DNA from: Dokdonia pacifica
GTDB taxonomy: Bacteria > Bacteroidota > Bacteroidia > Flavobacteriales > Flavobacteriaceae
DNA length: 64,000 nt
Reading direction: 5' to 3'
Assembly (NCBI RefSeq): GCF_900188275.1
Contig: NZ_FZNY01000002.1
Span: 62,001-126,000, forward strand
Below are positions 1-9,540 of this stretch, in pieces. Under the pieces are notes generated by a model. It saw only the letters and a list, made by a program, of their open reading frames with translations. It was not told where the DNA came from and searched no databases. A program made the translations under genes and the position numbers. Position 1 is the stretch's first letter. Every line of letters begins with the position of its first letter.

Positions 1-941
1 TATATCATGTCCTTGGTCCATCTCTTTACCATCTTGGTTACATTATATTCTTTAGAGGCCTCTCTAATTATAGCATGTCGCTCATCATATGAATAATCGT
101 TTTCAAAAGCATTTTTTATAGGTGTGATATGTTGCATAGCATCTGCGCCATCTATAGCTTGGAATTCATAATCAAAAAACTTTTCTGAACCATCAGGAAA
201 TGTAGTTGCCAAGCTTTCATAAGTATGATTCATGTTGATCACAATATAACCATGACTAGCAATTTCACTTAGTAAGGCATAATATCCAGATGCATTAGAT
301 CCATAACCATGAGAAAATAATACTACCGGAAACGTATCTTCTATAATAGGTGCTTCTTGGTAGACATGTGTTGTTACTCTATCTAAATAATTCATAGAGG
401 CTGGAGGTAATATACCACCACCGTACTTTTGTATAAAACTCGTTCTATTTGCTTTATCTAAGTAAGGCACTTCTTTCGCGAAAGCGTTATTATTAGATGG
501 ATACCAAACTTTCACCATAATTTCTCTTTTATCGGTTTCATCTTTTGTAATTGGCTCATCCATATCCGTTTTTAGATGAATAGCATGTGTTCCTACTTGA
601 TAAATACCAGTAGGTTTTGGTAGCGAAAATACAGGGAGTACATTAGGCACCATCCAACTTGGGAACAAAACGATGATGAGAATCACATACCCCAGGACTC
701 TTATAAAAGTAAGTTTTATAGATAAAGTTTCATTTACTTGGTAAATCCTCCATAGGACAATCATAAGTAATACGTATACAGGAAACATTTGCCATCGCCA
801 ACCTTCAAAAATTAAATGACAGATCACTATAAGTGCTAGTATCATTAATAATGGTTTTTTCTTACTAATTTTAAGTACAGGTCGTTTTACAAATGGTAAA
901 ATAGTTACGATACATAGTAATACGATTTCTAGAATTCTCAT
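1..941 (-). CDS. PAF-acetylhydrolase-like alpha/beta hydrolase, membrane-anchored (3' end outside window)
   Basis: My translation from the ATG at 939-941 runs in frame to base 1 (313 codons) without a stop, so the C-terminus is missing. Residues 1-110 hold three to four hydrophobic stretches with basic connectors. An extracytoplasmic hydrolase domain follows, with the strand and oxyanion-hole signature VVLFSHGYGSNASGYY near residue 210, then GYIVINMNH, as in the platelet-activating-factor acetylhydrolase isoform II/chlorophyllase group of ester hydrolases. The nucleophile elbow would lie beyond the window edge and is not seen. A copy of the interspersed palindrome sits inside the gene, read as NAFAKE. 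The family call is fairly secure; the substrate is unknown. Confidence 0.7.
   Translation of the reverse strand, partial: MRILEIVLLCIVTILPFVKRPVLKISKKKPLLMILALIVICHLIFEGWRWQMFPVYVLLMIVLWRIYQVNETLSIKLTFIRVLGYVILIIVLFPSWMVPNVLPVFSLPKPTGIYQVGTHAIHLKTDMDEPITKDETDKREIMVKVWYPSNNNAFAKEVPYLDKANRTSFIQKYGGGILPPASMNYLDRVTTHVYQEAPIIEDTFPVVLFSHGYGSNASGYYALLSEIASHGYIVINMNHTYESLATTFPDGSEKFFDYEFQAIDGADAMQHITPIKNAFENDYSYDERHAIIREASKEYNVTKMVKRWTKDMI
473..485. repeat. Palindromic repeat core inside the hydrolase gene
   Basis: CTTTCGCGAAAGC, a partial copy of the family repeat TACGCTTTCGCGAAAGCGTA. It is read through as AFAK in the minus-strand gene. Confidence 0.8.
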
Positions 942-1100
942 ACGTTTATAATTGATAATGAATGATCAATTCAAACATAAAATTTTTGTGATACGTTGTC
1001 AATGTTATAACTTGTGGTAAAACGGTTATGTATCGATATAAAAGTGTTGTTTTTAAAAACAAGAAGAATTTTTAAAGGAGTTCTATCATAACTACGCTTA

Positions 1101-2939
1101 TCACTTCTCATTAATATGTTTAACTAATTGCTTTAATTGGGTATCTGTTCCTTTTAAAAGTTGGTCTTGGTTTATAGGAAGATAGATATCTGGTTTGGTA
1201 CCGTTTCCATCCAATGTTTTTCCATTTCTTTGAAATGATAACATGGTAGAGATTTTTACTCTAATATTTGAATGTTTTAATTGTGTACTTTGCGAATTAC
1301 CACTTGAACCATCGGTAGTAACACCTGCGATAGTAACATTGGGTAATCCTTTAAAAGCACTCGTAAAAACAGTAGCTGCACTAAAACTACGCTCATTTAC
1401 TAGAATATAGATAGGCTTGTTATACGAGTGTTTCCCAGCATGAAGGATCATGTAGTGAGGATTACTAAATTTAGTAGTGTCAAACTTTTTCTGTGTATTA
1501 AAAAGCTCTAAAAAAGCAGTTATTGATGCCTTATCTGTTTCACTCCATTTGTCTGAAGCATATGGATATAAAAATCGATTGGACATAGAAGAGTGATCTG
1601 TATTTTTTGCTTCAGTTCTAAGATAAGCTACATTTGCTACCCAAGGACTATTTGATGTAGGTACTATATAATTTGCAAATTTTTGTATTAAATCTCTCCC
1701 TCCTCCAGGATTAAAACGAATATCTATAATAAGTGCTTTTGTATTTTCAAATGCCGTAAAAGTAGAGTCGATATATTCTTGCATGGCTTTTACCTCCTTA
1801 AAATGATACATTCTGGGAAGAGATATATAGCCAATATTCTCGTTAAGTAATTTTGAAATCCCGGCTAGCTTTCCGTTTTTAATTTCTTTCGATTTTATAT
1901 ATGTATTCCATGCTATTTTAGAATAGTATGGAGATTGTTTACTTTGTAATTGAACCCATGCGGTTTTATCTGTATGCCCATTGGTAAAAACAATTTTTGT
2001 TTGTTTAGGTAGTTGTAAGTTATTTGCAAAATAAATTTTACCAAGTTGCTGTATTTCAGAAACTCCTCTGCTGAGTTTTGCATCTTCTGGTGCTTTTTTA
2101 TGTTTATAGACTAATGAATCTATCATCGTATGTATGGCAATATCATTAATAGATTTTACAAATGGAAAATCAGCGTGTAGGTATTCATAACTCTCTTCAT
2201 CTGTAGTACGGCATACAGCAACTACTTGTCCGTTTAAAGAAGCTAGTGAAAAAGGTAATTGTAAAGAATAGGTTGCATGGCTTTCTTTTACAAAGGATTC
2301 ATTTTTTACACTAGAATGCCTATCCCCTATTTCTGCGAGTATTTTTGCTAATTCATGTGTCAAATAATTTACCTCAATAGCTTCTTTTGAAGCTGTTATA
2401 GTATTCTTTAAAGATGCTATTGCCGTTTTATAGTCAAAAGCTGTCAAGTGTACATATGAAGAACGCAATTCAAGAATTTGCTGAAACTCTTCTATATCAT
2501 TAATTGCTTGTTGAATAGTTATCTTTTGAGGGCTTTTATTGGTCTTTCTAGCTGTATGATTATATGCTACTACCTTTTGTCTATTTTCTAGCGTAAAGAT
2601 TCCTATAACCTCTTTTTGTTGTGTAGCTTTATTTGAAAGTACCAGTGTTACTTTTTCTTGGGGTTGATATCCTATGGTTTTAAGGACTTCAACCAGATCT
2701 TCAGAGAAACGTTTTTTCCATTTAAGACCATATTGTTTTTTACAAAAAGCGACCAATTCTTCCGTAGTATATAGATCTAATTTTTCTAGAGTGTACCATT
2801 CATTATTAACGGTTACAATTGGTATATCATTTTCCCATTTTACAGCAGTAAATGGGGATGCTTTTTCAAGTTGTAATTGCTGGCTAATACCTGTAAAACA
2901 GATAAAACTTATAGCGAATAACATAAAAGAAGTTCTCAT
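1101..2939 (-). CDS. Secreted S41 family (C-terminal-processing/tail-specific type) peptidase
   Basis: 612 residues with an N-terminal signal peptide ending near GISQQ (residue 20). Residues 370-600 form the S41 catalytic domain: GYISLPRMYHF, then IDIRFNPGGGRDL around residue 411, then NERSFSAATVF around 517 carrying the expected nucleophilic Ser, then TTDGSSGNSQS and GNGTKPDIYLP. The N-terminal 350 residues are poorly conserved and probably position the substrate. Members are periplasmic or surface serine proteases. It stands alone, with 160 bp to the next gene on either side. The start is an ATG followed directly by a good signal peptide. The substrate cannot be predicted. Confidence 0.85.
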   Translation of the reverse strand: MRTSFMLFAISFICFTGISQQLQLEKASPFTAVKWENDIPIVTVNNEWYTLEKLDLYTTEELVAFCKKQYGLKWKKRFSEDLVEVLKTIGYQPQEKVTLVLSNKATQQKEVIGIFTLENRQKVVAYNHTARKTNKSPQKITIQQAINDIEEFQQILELRSSYVHLTAFDYKTAIASLKNTITASKEAIEVNYLTHELAKILAEIGDRHSSVKNESFVKESHATYSLQLPFSLASLNGQVVAVCRTTDEESYEYLHADFPFVKSINDIAIHTMIDSLVYKHKKAPEDAKLSRGVSEIQQLGKIYFANNLQLPKQTKIVFTNGHTDKTAWVQLQSKQSPYYSKIAWNTYIKSKEIKNGKLAGISKLLNENIGYISLPRMYHFKEVKAMQEYIDSTFTAFENTKALIIDIRFNPGGGRDLIQKFANYIVPTSNSPWVANVAYLRTEAKNTDHSSMSNRFLYPYASDKWSETDKASITAFLELFNTQKKFDTTKFSNPHYMILHAGKHSYNKPIYILVNERSFSAATVFTSAFKGLPNVTIAGVTTDGSSGNSQSTQLKHSNIRVKISTMLSFQRNGKTLDGNGTKPDIYLPINQDQLLKGTDTQLKQLVKHINEK

Positions 2940-3094
2940 AATTTTAGTATTAAGTTCTTCTCAAACATATAAGTCATTACGTTTGTTTAAAAATAGTATC
3001 GACCAACTTGACTTGACAATAGATAATCCATCGCTTTTACTCGACTTAGCTGAATTGCATTTTTCTATATTTACATTAAAGCAAATAGCAACAC

Positions 3095-4105
3095 ATGATT
3101 CAATTATCTAGTCGTACTATACATACCATTAAACTTCTTTTTAATGTTGGTTTTATTACTGTGATCATATTTCGGTTAGTCAAAAGAGCTTTTGATTTAT
3201 TACCAGATGATGCGTTATTTTTTATGACTAGTGATGCGGTAGAAAATTTTATGAGTGTTCTTATTGCTTACATGCTTTATTATTATGTTTTTCGATTAAA
3301 GCGTATTTGGCAAAAAGTAGTTTGTATTACCTTCTTTATGATAATGCTTATTGGACTAGCAATTTTAAAAGATATTAGAATACACGACGATGTATCTGCT
3401 AATGCCACTTTTGAATACTTTACTAGTTTTTTAGGACAAACCTTACTGTTTTATTTATTACTGCATTTTGTAAATAAATTAGATGTATTTAATTATTATA
3501 AAAAAATAGAAAATGAATTATACACAGCAAGAGAGCAATTATTACGTAATCAATTACATCCGCATTTCTTATTTAATGCTTTAAACTCGCTTTATAGTTT
3601 ATCACTTAAAAATAGTACTGAAACTCCGGAGTATATATTGAAATTATCAAGTATGATGCGTTATATAACAGATCAAACACATCTTGCAAAAGTGCCTATA
3701 AGTATGGAGCTAGATTTTATAAAAAAGTATATTACACTAGAAAAAATGAGATTTGGTAACGATGCTGCTATTCATATGGCTATTGAGGGTACTATAACAG
3801 ATGAAAAATTAATTGAGCCACTACTTTTGATCCCTCTTGTTGAAAATGCCTTTAAACATGGATTTTACACAAATGCAAATGACGCTTTTGTAAAAGTAGA
3901 AGTGAACATAGCTAATGATCACCTTATATTTTCAGTAAAAAATAATGTACCCGTAAAACAACATTTTCAAGAAAGCAAACGCATAGGCAAAGGACTTGAT
4001 AATTTGAAAAAACGCTTGCAATTGTTATATCCTAAAGATTCAACTTTAGATATTAACACTACAGAAAATACATACGCGATACAACTTAATATCCATTTGA
4101 ATTAA
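3095..4105 (+). CDS. LytS/YehU-type sensor histidine kinase
   Basis: 336 residues. Four hydrophobic segments fill residues 10-125 and a short coiled linker follows. The His_kinase domain has the phosphoacceptor motif HPHFLFNALNSLY (His157) and the ATP-binding N-box LVENAFKHGF near residue 250, then GKGLDNLKKRL. This is the internal histidine-kinase class that pairs with LytTR regulators; the HATPase half is short, as is usual for the family. The stop codon abuts the ATG of the response-regulator gene, so the pair is translationally coupled. The signal is unknown because the sensor part is only membrane helices. Confidence 0.9.
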   Translation: MIQLSSRTIHTIKLLFNVGFITVIIFRLVKRAFDLLPDDALFFMTSDAVENFMSVLIAYMLYYYVFRLKRIWQKVVCITFFMIMLIGLAILKDIRIHDDVSANATFEYFTSFLGQTLLFYLLLHFVNKLDVFNYYKKIENELYTAREQLLRNQLHPHFLFNALNSLYSLSLKNSTETPEYILKLSSMMRYITDQTHLAKVPISMELDFIKKYITLEKMRFGNDAAIHMAIEGTITDEKLIEPLLLIPLVENAFKHGFYTNANDAFVKVEVNIANDHLIFSVKNNVPVKQHFQESKRIGKGLDNLKKRLQLLYPKDSTLDINTTENTYAIQLNIHLN

Positions 4106-4810
4106 ATGAACGTAGTATATAAAGCCATAGTAATAGATGATGAGCCATTAGCGATAGATGTTATTACACATCACTTAAAAAGGTTCTCCAATTTTGAAGT
4201 AGTCCGTACATTTACTGATTCAGTAGAAGCATTTAATTATTTGAAGGAAGAACATGGAATAGACATTGTGTTTACTGATATCGCAATGCCTGAGATTTCT
4301 GGAATTGAATTAGTAAAACTATCTAAAGCAAATACTAGATTTATTATGACAACCTCCTACAGTGAATACGCTGTCGAGAGTTTTGATCTTGAGGTAGTTG
4401 ATTATCTTTTAAAACCTATTTCCTTTGAGCGTTTGAGTAAGGCAATAACACGCTTTGAAAATTCAAAAAAGACAACGAGTGAAAGCTCATTACAGCCTTC
4501 TTTTTATGTAAAAGAAGGTGACGATTTTATTAAGATTTTAATAAAGGATATAGATTACATTCAGGGATTGAAAGATTATGCTAAAATCGTGACTGGGAGT
4601 AATTATTGTATGGTTTTAAAAACACTAAAATCCATTGAGTCTATTCTAAACACCTATCAATTTATCAGAATCCATAAATCCTATATAGTACCCTTATCCA
4701 AAATAAGTCAGTATAATGGTAAATGTGTACTTATAAATAATACTGAAATACCTGTAGGAAATAGTTATAGAGAAACTTTAAAGGTGTATCTAAATAATAA
4801 AAGATTATAA
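4106..4810 (+). CDS. LytTR family response regulator
   Basis: 234 residues: a receiver domain (acidic pair D11/D12, phosphoacceptor D58 in VFTDIAMP, conserved K103 in LLKP) and a C-terminal LytTR DNA-binding domain from about residue 135 (DIDYIQGLKDY, FIRIHKSYIVPL). It is the partner of the histidine kinase immediately upstream, with no intergenic base. LytTR regulators bind tandem direct repeats upstream of their targets; I could not name a target here. After the stop there is a convergent gap holding one palindromic repeat. Confidence 0.92.
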   Translation: MNVVYKAIVIDDEPLAIDVITHHLKRFSNFEVVRTFTDSVEAFNYLKEEHGIDIVFTDIAMPEISGIELVKLSKANTRFIMTTSYSEYAVESFDLEVVDYLLKPISFERLSKAITRFENSKKTTSESSLQPSFYVKEGDDFIKILIKDIDYIQGLKDYAKIVTGSNYCMVLKTLKSIESILNTYQFIRIHKSYIVPLSKISQYNGKCVLINNTEIPVGNSYRETLKVYLNNKRL

Positions 4811-4840
4811 TAACAATTACCCAATTTCAATTGTTTTTTA

Positions 4841-4857
4841 TACGCTTTCGCGAAAGC
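4841..4857. repeat. Palindromic repeat between convergent genes
   Basis: TACGCTTTCGCGAAAGC after a T-run, between the response regulator and the convergent serine hydrolase. It could form a terminator-like hairpin for the plus strand. Confidence 0.8.
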
Positions 4858-4912
4858 AATAGAAGTTTGAAAATAATTGATTTAAATTTTGGCATACAAC
4901 GGTATTAAGCCG

Positions 4913-6430
4913 TTAATTCACTTTTTCAAATACAATGCCACCACTAGCGATGTTTAGTAATACGCCACTGATAGTGTTCGTCTCATTCACTTGAAATGTA
5001 AAGTTTAAAAAATTACCCACCACTTGAGACTTTCGCTCTGTAAAATGATCTTGAAATACATTTCCAGCTTCATGACTTAATCGAAAGGTTGTAAATGGTA
5101 GCGTTGCATACAGTGTTTTTTCTTCAAAATGTATTATGATATCTCCAAACCCTGGATGATGATAGGTGCCTACAAGCGCCCCTAATTCATATGGAGGAGG
5201 ATCTGTTGTGTTAATGATGGTAGGTGTTTTAGAATCTTCTAAACCAATCACCGTAGAAAAATAAGGACCATTCGAACCTGTTTCAATATCTATATTTAGA
5301 AAACGTTCACTAATACGATCGGTGATCGCATAGGCCGTTCCAGCAGTATTTTGATTAGTTAATACAATAATACCTAGTTGTTCTTCAGGGTAATATGCAA
5401 CATTTGAAGTATAACCAGATATTCCTCCAGAATGTTCTATTTTACGATATCCTTCTTGCTTACTGTTCATCCATCCAAAACCATAATAACGACTCTCAAG
5501 TGTGAGACTATCTGTATCTATGAGCTGTTGATTTCCTGTAGCTTGTTTAATATATGTTGGAGATAAAAAGGGTTGGTTGTTATGTACCCCATTATTCATC
5601 CAAACTTGTAACCATCGTGTCATATCTAGGACAGAACTATAGATATTACCACCAGCATCTCGTGTAGGGAAATTTTCAGGCAGCACTTGCATAGGAATTG
5701 TATCGTTTCTACTTACCCCATATCCTAGCGCGAAATTGGGATCGTTACTCGCAGGAACTACATTTCCATAGGTTGCATTCATTTCTAAGGGTCTAAATAT
5801 ATATTCAGATAGATTTTCTTGCCAACTTTTTTTCGTAACCCGTTCTGTAATACGTCCAGCCAATGCATATAAATAGTTATTATATATCCATCGCTCTCCT
5901 ACTCCTGTTTGTGGTGCTATATATTTCAACCTAGGAATAATCACTTTTTTGTCATCAGATCTAAAAAATACGGCAGATGATTCTGTTGGTAAATTAGGAA
6001 TACCTGTTCTATGGGAAAGGATATCACTTATTTTAATTTGAGCATCCATTTCTGAGTTATAAAATGCTAATTCAGGAATATATGCATTGGGTTTTTCTTC
6101 TAGGTCTAAGAGCCCTTTTTGTTCAAAAATACCCATTAATGCTGCTGTAAATGCTTTGGTACAAGAGCCTATTCCAAAGATAGTATTAGCATCTACAGGG
6201 TCTTTTTTAGATAGATCTTTATATCCAAACCCTTGTGTATATAGTACCTCGCCATCTTTAAGAACCGCAATAGATGCACCAACAGTATGATACACTTGCA
6301 TAATAGAGTCTACTTCTTTTTCAAAGCCTTTTAATTCTGTTACTTCTACTTGATGTTCTTGTGCTTGACACGATATACCTATATATACCAATAAGATACT
6401 AAGAAGTTGTAGTGATGACTTTAGATTCAT
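4913..6430 (-). CDS. Serine beta-lactamase-fold hydrolase with DUF3471 tail
   Basis: 505 residues with a signal peptide; Cys21 at the end of the hydrophobic stretch makes a lipoprotein possible, though the lipobox is imperfect. The catalytic domain (residues 35-370) has SCTK (Ser89, Lys92), YNN (183-185) and HSGG near 333, the SxxK, YxN and KTG-equivalent motifs of the class C beta-lactamase/DD-peptidase superfamily. Residues 405-505 match the DUF3471 C-terminal domain common in these periplasmic hydrolases. The next gene upstream on the strand, an NTF2-like protein, is 13 bp away, so the two probably share a transcript. Substrate unknown: peptidoglycan peptides, esters or D-amino peptides are all possible. 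Confidence 0.85.
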   Translation of the reverse strand: MNLKSSLQLLSILLVYIGISCQAQEHQVEVTELKGFEKEVDSIMQVYHTVGASIAVLKDGEVLYTQGFGYKDLSKKDPVDANTIFGIGSCTKAFTAALMGIFEQKGLLDLEEKPNAYIPELAFYNSEMDAQIKISDILSHRTGIPNLPTESSAVFFRSDDKKVIIPRLKYIAPQTGVGERWIYNNYLYALAGRITERVTKKSWQENLSEYIFRPLEMNATYGNVVPASNDPNFALGYGVSRNDTIPMQVLPENFPTRDAGGNIYSSVLDMTRWLQVWMNNGVHNNQPFLSPTYIKQATGNQQLIDTDSLTLESRYYGFGWMNSKQEGYRKIEHSGGISGYTSNVAYYPEEQLGIIVLTNQNTAGTAYAITDRISERFLNIDIETGSNGPYFSTVIGLEDSKTPTIINTTDPPPYELGALVGTYHHPGFGDIIIHFEEKTLYATLPFTTFRLSHEAGNVFQDHFTERKSQVVGNFLNFTFQVNETNTISGVLLNIASGGIVFEKVN

Positions 6431-6443
6431 GGTAAGAGTGTTT

Positions 6444-6857
6444 TTAGTAGTTTTCAGAAGTATATGATTTATGGATAATTTTCCATTGTCCCGCTACTTT
6501 TAGAAGCATCATATAGTCCGTATACAATCGGTTTCTACTAGGAACATCTATTTCTACTTTTGCTATGGCAGCATTATTTACTACATCTATAGATATGATT
6601 TTGCCTACTCTATCTCGCTTCTGCCCTTCTCTAAAATAACTAATATATTTCTGTCCATTAGTGATACTCAATGTATCATTAGAAACACTGTAAAGATTAA
6701 GATCTTTGTGAAATGCTTTTTTAATCCGTTCAGGAGAACCATTGGCAGTGCCTTCTATATAATGTAGAAGGGTTTCTTTAATCTGTTCTTTATCTGTTTG
6801 AGCAAAACTTATTTGAACACAAAGCATGAAAAGCAGTATTAGATATGGATTTTTCAT
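6444..6857 (-). CDS. Secreted NTF2-like (lumazine-binding-type) small protein
   Basis: 137 residues: signal peptide to about residue 20 (LLFMLCVQISFAQ), then one SnoaL/NTF2-like cone fold. Family pattern: an initial helix with IKETLLHYIEGTANGS, KAFHKDLNLYSV, then terminal strands AIAKVEIDVPSRNRLYTDYMML and WKIIHKSY. These resemble the putative lumazine-binding group of the NTF2 superfamily. It lies 13 bp upstream of the beta-lactamase-fold hydrolase and is probably co-transcribed with it. No catalytic residues can be assigned; a ligand-binding role is inference. Confidence 0.75.
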   Translation of the reverse strand: MKNPYLILLFMLCVQISFAQTDKEQIKETLLHYIEGTANGSPERIKKAFHKDLNLYSVSNDTLSITNGQKYISYFREGQKRDRVGKIISIDVVNNAAIAKVEIDVPSRNRLYTDYMMLLKVAGQWKIIHKSYTSENY

Positions 6858-6969
6858 AGATCGTTTTTAAAAGATTGATTCAACTACGAATCTATAAGAA
6901 TCCTTAAAAAATCAAGTGTATAAATACCTTGATGATCTGTGAATTTATAATTCTGTAGAAAAAAACACC

Positions 6970-8067
6970 TTATGAAAGGGATTTTTTAAACTGAGAAGGA
7001 GTCATTCCTTGGTTTTTTTTAAATGCCGTGTAGAAAGATGAATTTGATTTAAAACCACATTCATTTCCTATAGCTTCTAAAGTTAAGAGTGTATTCGTTT
7101 GAATTAATTGTGTTGCTGTTTGGATACGATAGGTATTGATATAATTTGAAAAACTCAATCCTACATTGTCATTTAGATATTGCGAAAGTTGGTGCGGTGT
7201 CACTTCTAATTGAGCGGCAACATCAGAGAGTTTTAAATTCGGGTTTCGATGAATTTGCTGTTGTTTGAATAACTCTTCCAACTTATCAGCCATAGAAGAC
7301 GCTTTTTCTTCGGTAATCTTTTTATTAGCATATTTTACAGTAGGCGTTAAAAAAGTAAGCGTACTTTTTCTGCGTTTTATAATCCAGATGATAAGTGTGA
7401 TATAAAATGTAAAAGAAAAGGATAAAGCTCCAACGATATATGATGTATATGTTGTTGTATTATAAGCTAGCCAAATAATAAACCCACCAATAACGATATT
7501 AAGAATCCAGAAATCTAAGGTGGTAATCTTTTTGTTTTTATCAAAAAGAGTTTTAAAAGCTCCTCTAGCTTGATAGATAGCAGCGACTGTATATAGAATC
7601 CATTGCGTACTTAAAATCACTCCAAATATTCTAGGAGGTCTACGCCACCAAAGATGTTTATATTCACTATATGGATATAAACTACTAATAATAATCATAA
7701 AAATGAGTACAGGGATAATATGGAGTAACCAATTCCATTGTTTCACCTTTTGTGGGTGTATCGCAATTCTGGTATAGAGATATAAAAAGGGACCTATTAA
7801 AAAGCAGGCAGCAAGTCCTACACTTATAAATACAGTTGAGGTACCTGGATAGAAAGAAAGAAATACAGACTTAGTAACACGTACACTAATCACAAATAAC
7901 AGGGCCGCAAGAAAATAGGTGGCTCTACTCCTATTCTTTATTAAAAGTCCAAAATAGAGACTTAGAAAAAGCCCATTAAAAGCACCTAAGGCACTAAAAA
8001 AGAATAATACGTTTTTACTGAATTCCAAATGTAAGGCGTTAGTATCACAAATATAATCATTGTTCAT
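6970..8067 (-). CDS. Membrane-bound AraC family transcriptional regulator (7TM-AraC)
   Basis: 365 residues. About seven hydrophobic helices lie between residues 18 and 230. A cytoplasmic basic linker (IIKRRKST) is followed by an AraC-type double helix-turn-helix at residues 265-365: LKLSDVAAQLEVTPHQLSQYLND and IGNECGFKSNSSFYTAFKKNQGMTPSQFKK. This 7TM-AraC architecture is common in Flavobacteriia and lets a membrane signal act directly on DNA. It is divergent from the acyltransferase gene; the 293-bp gap between them contains a 7-bp inverted repeat that could be its operator. Confidence 0.88.
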   Translation of the reverse strand: MNNDYICDTNALHLEFSKNVLFFFSALGAFNGLFLSLYFGLLIKNRSRATYFLAALLFVISVRVTKSVFLSFYPGTSTVFISVGLAACFLIGPFLYLYTRIAIHPQKVKQWNWLLHIIPVLIFMIIISSLYPYSEYKHLWWRRPPRIFGVILSTQWILYTVAAIYQARGAFKTLFDKNKKITTLDFWILNIVIGGFIIWLAYNTTTYTSYIVGALSFSFTFYITLIIWIIKRRKSTLTFLTPTVKYANKKITEEKASSMADKLEELFKQQQIHRNPNLKLSDVAAQLEVTPHQLSQYLNDNVGLSFSNYINTYRIQTATQLIQTNTLLTLEAIGNECGFKSNSSFYTAFKKNQGMTPSQFKKSLS

Positions 8068-8100
8068 TCAGTTTTTATCATTCTTAAATTCTCTATTCAT

Positions 8101-8190
8101 ACGCTTTATCGCTTCGCTCTCCTTATGGTCGTGAATCTCAGAAGTACGCTTTATCGCTTCGCTCTCTCTATGGTCGTGAATTTCAGAAGT
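8101..8190. repeat. Two tandem 45-bp repeats leading into a palindromic repeat
   Basis: Positions 8101-8145 and 8146-8190 are near-identical units (three mismatches by eye) beginning ACGCTTTATCGCTTCGCTCT. The third unit starts at 8191 and becomes the palindrome ACGCTTTCGCGAAAGCGT. A minus-strand reading frame across them (8068-8280) is repeat-derived, not a gene. Confidence 0.85.
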
Positions 8191-8209
8191 ACGCTTTCGC
8201 GAAAGCGTA
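8190..8209. repeat. Perfect 20-bp palindromic repeat
   Basis: TACGCTTTCGCGAAAGCGTA, an exact copy that continues the tandem array before it. Confidence 0.9.
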
Positions 8210-8321
8210 TAAAGTATCATTACGAATAGCACATACATTTTATTTCTTGTAGGTGTATCGTCGTATCGAGTCTCTGTCAATCACCCGACATTCTAACGCC
8301 ATTCGCCTGTAATTGCTAGGT

Positions 8322-8340
8322 ATACCTTTCTAAAAGGTAT
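8322..8340. promoter_or_regulatory. Short inverted repeat upstream of the acyltransferase
   Basis: ATACCTT-TCTAA-AAGGTAT, perfect 7-bp arms with a 5-bp centre, 20 bp before the acyltransferase ATG and between it and the divergent AraC-type regulator. A candidate operator; the assignment is inference. Confidence 0.4.
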
Positions 8341-8360
8341 AGTTTTACAAGATCAATCAA

Positions 8361-9482
8361 ATGAGCACTATGCAAAAAACACAACGACGTTATGACTTAG
8401 ATTGGTGGCGTGTAATCTCCATCTTTCTAGTTTTCCTACATCATATTGGGATGCCTTTTAACGGGGATGGGTTTCATATTATGAATCCATCCTCCAGTAA
8501 ATTGTTAGATGATATCATGGTGTTTTTTGAACAATTTAGGCTTCCATTACTATTTATAATCTCTGGAATTGGAACTGTTTTTGCGTTTTCAAAACGCAGC
8601 TGGTTGCAATTTATAAAAGAACGCGCTTTACGTTTATTGATTCCGTTGATTTTTGGCGTATTTGTCATTGTACCACCACAAACGTATATAGAGCACATAA
8701 ATACCTACACATCCTACAGTAACTTTTACAAAGGAATTTTTGATCATATAGAAGTAAATCACCTTTGGTTTATTGAAAACCTATTTTACTTATCGGTATT
8801 AAGTATTCCTCTCGTTTTGTTTGTACGATCTAAGCATGCGGTACGATATAAGAATGCTATCACTGTATTTACTTCTAAACGATTAGGAATGTTTGCATTC
8901 GTACTCCCGCTTATCATTATAAAAATCGTAGCAAAACACTACTATCCAGAAGATGATAAGGCGATTACAAATCTTTCTTCTACTTTATTTTATGGGTATT
9001 TCTTTGTTATGGGGATTCTATTTGCAGGAACACCTACCGTTTGGGAATCATTAAAGAAGTATCGAAAAACGAATCTTTTATTAACCCTTATGGCAATCCT
9101 AGTGTTTTATGCGTATTATTTTATGCCAAATGATATAGCCAGTTCGTATTGGGAACTCTCTACACGATGGCGTATTTGGTATGGAGTTAGTGCTTTGGTA
9201 AGTTGGAGTGTTATCTGTACGCTATTGGGGTACGGACAAATTTGGTTATCAAAACCTAGTGCTTTGCTTACCAAATGTAATGAGGCGATCTATCCATTCT
9301 ATATATTACATCAGACAGTACTTATTGTGATTGGATATTATGTGATACAACAACCTTGGAATATTCCTGTAAAGCTTTTAGTACTTGCGCTTAGTTCTTT
9401 TATCGTAATTGTTTTTATATATAGATATATCGTATATCCCTTTAAAATCTTGCGTTTTCTGTTTGGAATGAAAAATAAGTAA
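8361..9482 (+). CDS. Membrane acyltransferase (acyltransferase 3 / OpgC-like)
   Basis: 373 residues with about ten transmembrane helices. It opens with the acyltransferase-3 signature YDLDWWRVISIFLVFLHH, whose His is the expected catalytic residue, followed by RLPLLFIISG, the conserved Arg-containing second helix, and ERALRLLIPLIFGV. The pattern recalls glucan-succinylating OpgC/MdoC and relatives that move acyl groups onto envelope sugars. The substrate is unknown. The start is the ATG at 8361; an in-frame ATG three codons later is equally possible. Transcription probably ends at the strong inverted repeat beginning in its stop codon. Confidence 0.82.
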   Translation: MSTMQKTQRRYDLDWWRVISIFLVFLHHIGMPFNGDGFHIMNPSSSKLLDDIMVFFEQFRLPLLFIISGIGTVFAFSKRSWLQFIKERALRLLIPLIFGVFVIVPPQTYIEHINTYTSYSNFYKGIFDHIEVNHLWFIENLFYLSVLSIPLVLFVRSKHAVRYKNAITVFTSKRLGMFAFVLPLIIIKIVAKHYYPEDDKAITNLSSTLFYGYFFVMGILFAGTPTVWESLKKYRKTNLLLTLMAILVFYAYYFMPNDIASSYWELSTRWRIWYGVSALVSWSVICTLLGYGQIWLSKPSALLTKCNEAIYPFYILHQTVLIVIGYYVIQQPWNIPVKLLVLALSSFIVIVFIYRYIVYPFKILRFLFGMKNK

Positions 9483-9532
9483 ACCCTGTATACACATTTA
9501 ATAAGCACCTACTAAACGTGTATACAGGGTTT
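9481..9532. terminator. Bidirectional terminator hairpin
   Basis: Perfect 15-bp arms AAACCCTGTATACAC (9481-9495) and GTGTATACAGGGTTT (9518-9532) with a 22-nt loop. The left arm overlaps the acyltransferase stop codon and the structure lies between two convergent genes, so it can serve both. Confidence 0.75.
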
Positions 9533-9540
9533 AATATTCA

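Noticed and set aside
2674-3111. 145-codon plus-strand frame antisense to the S41 peptidase
   Set aside because: Shadow of the peptidase gene; it overlaps the start of the histidine kinase gene and has no recognisable features.
8101-8209. Possible CRISPR array
   Set aside because: Two tandem near-identical units with no unique spacers, and no cas gene in the window.
8068-8280. 70-codon minus-strand frame with repeated peptide SEIHDHxESEAIKR
   Set aside because: It is the translation of two tandem 45-bp repeats and a palindromic repeat; no domain and no independent support.
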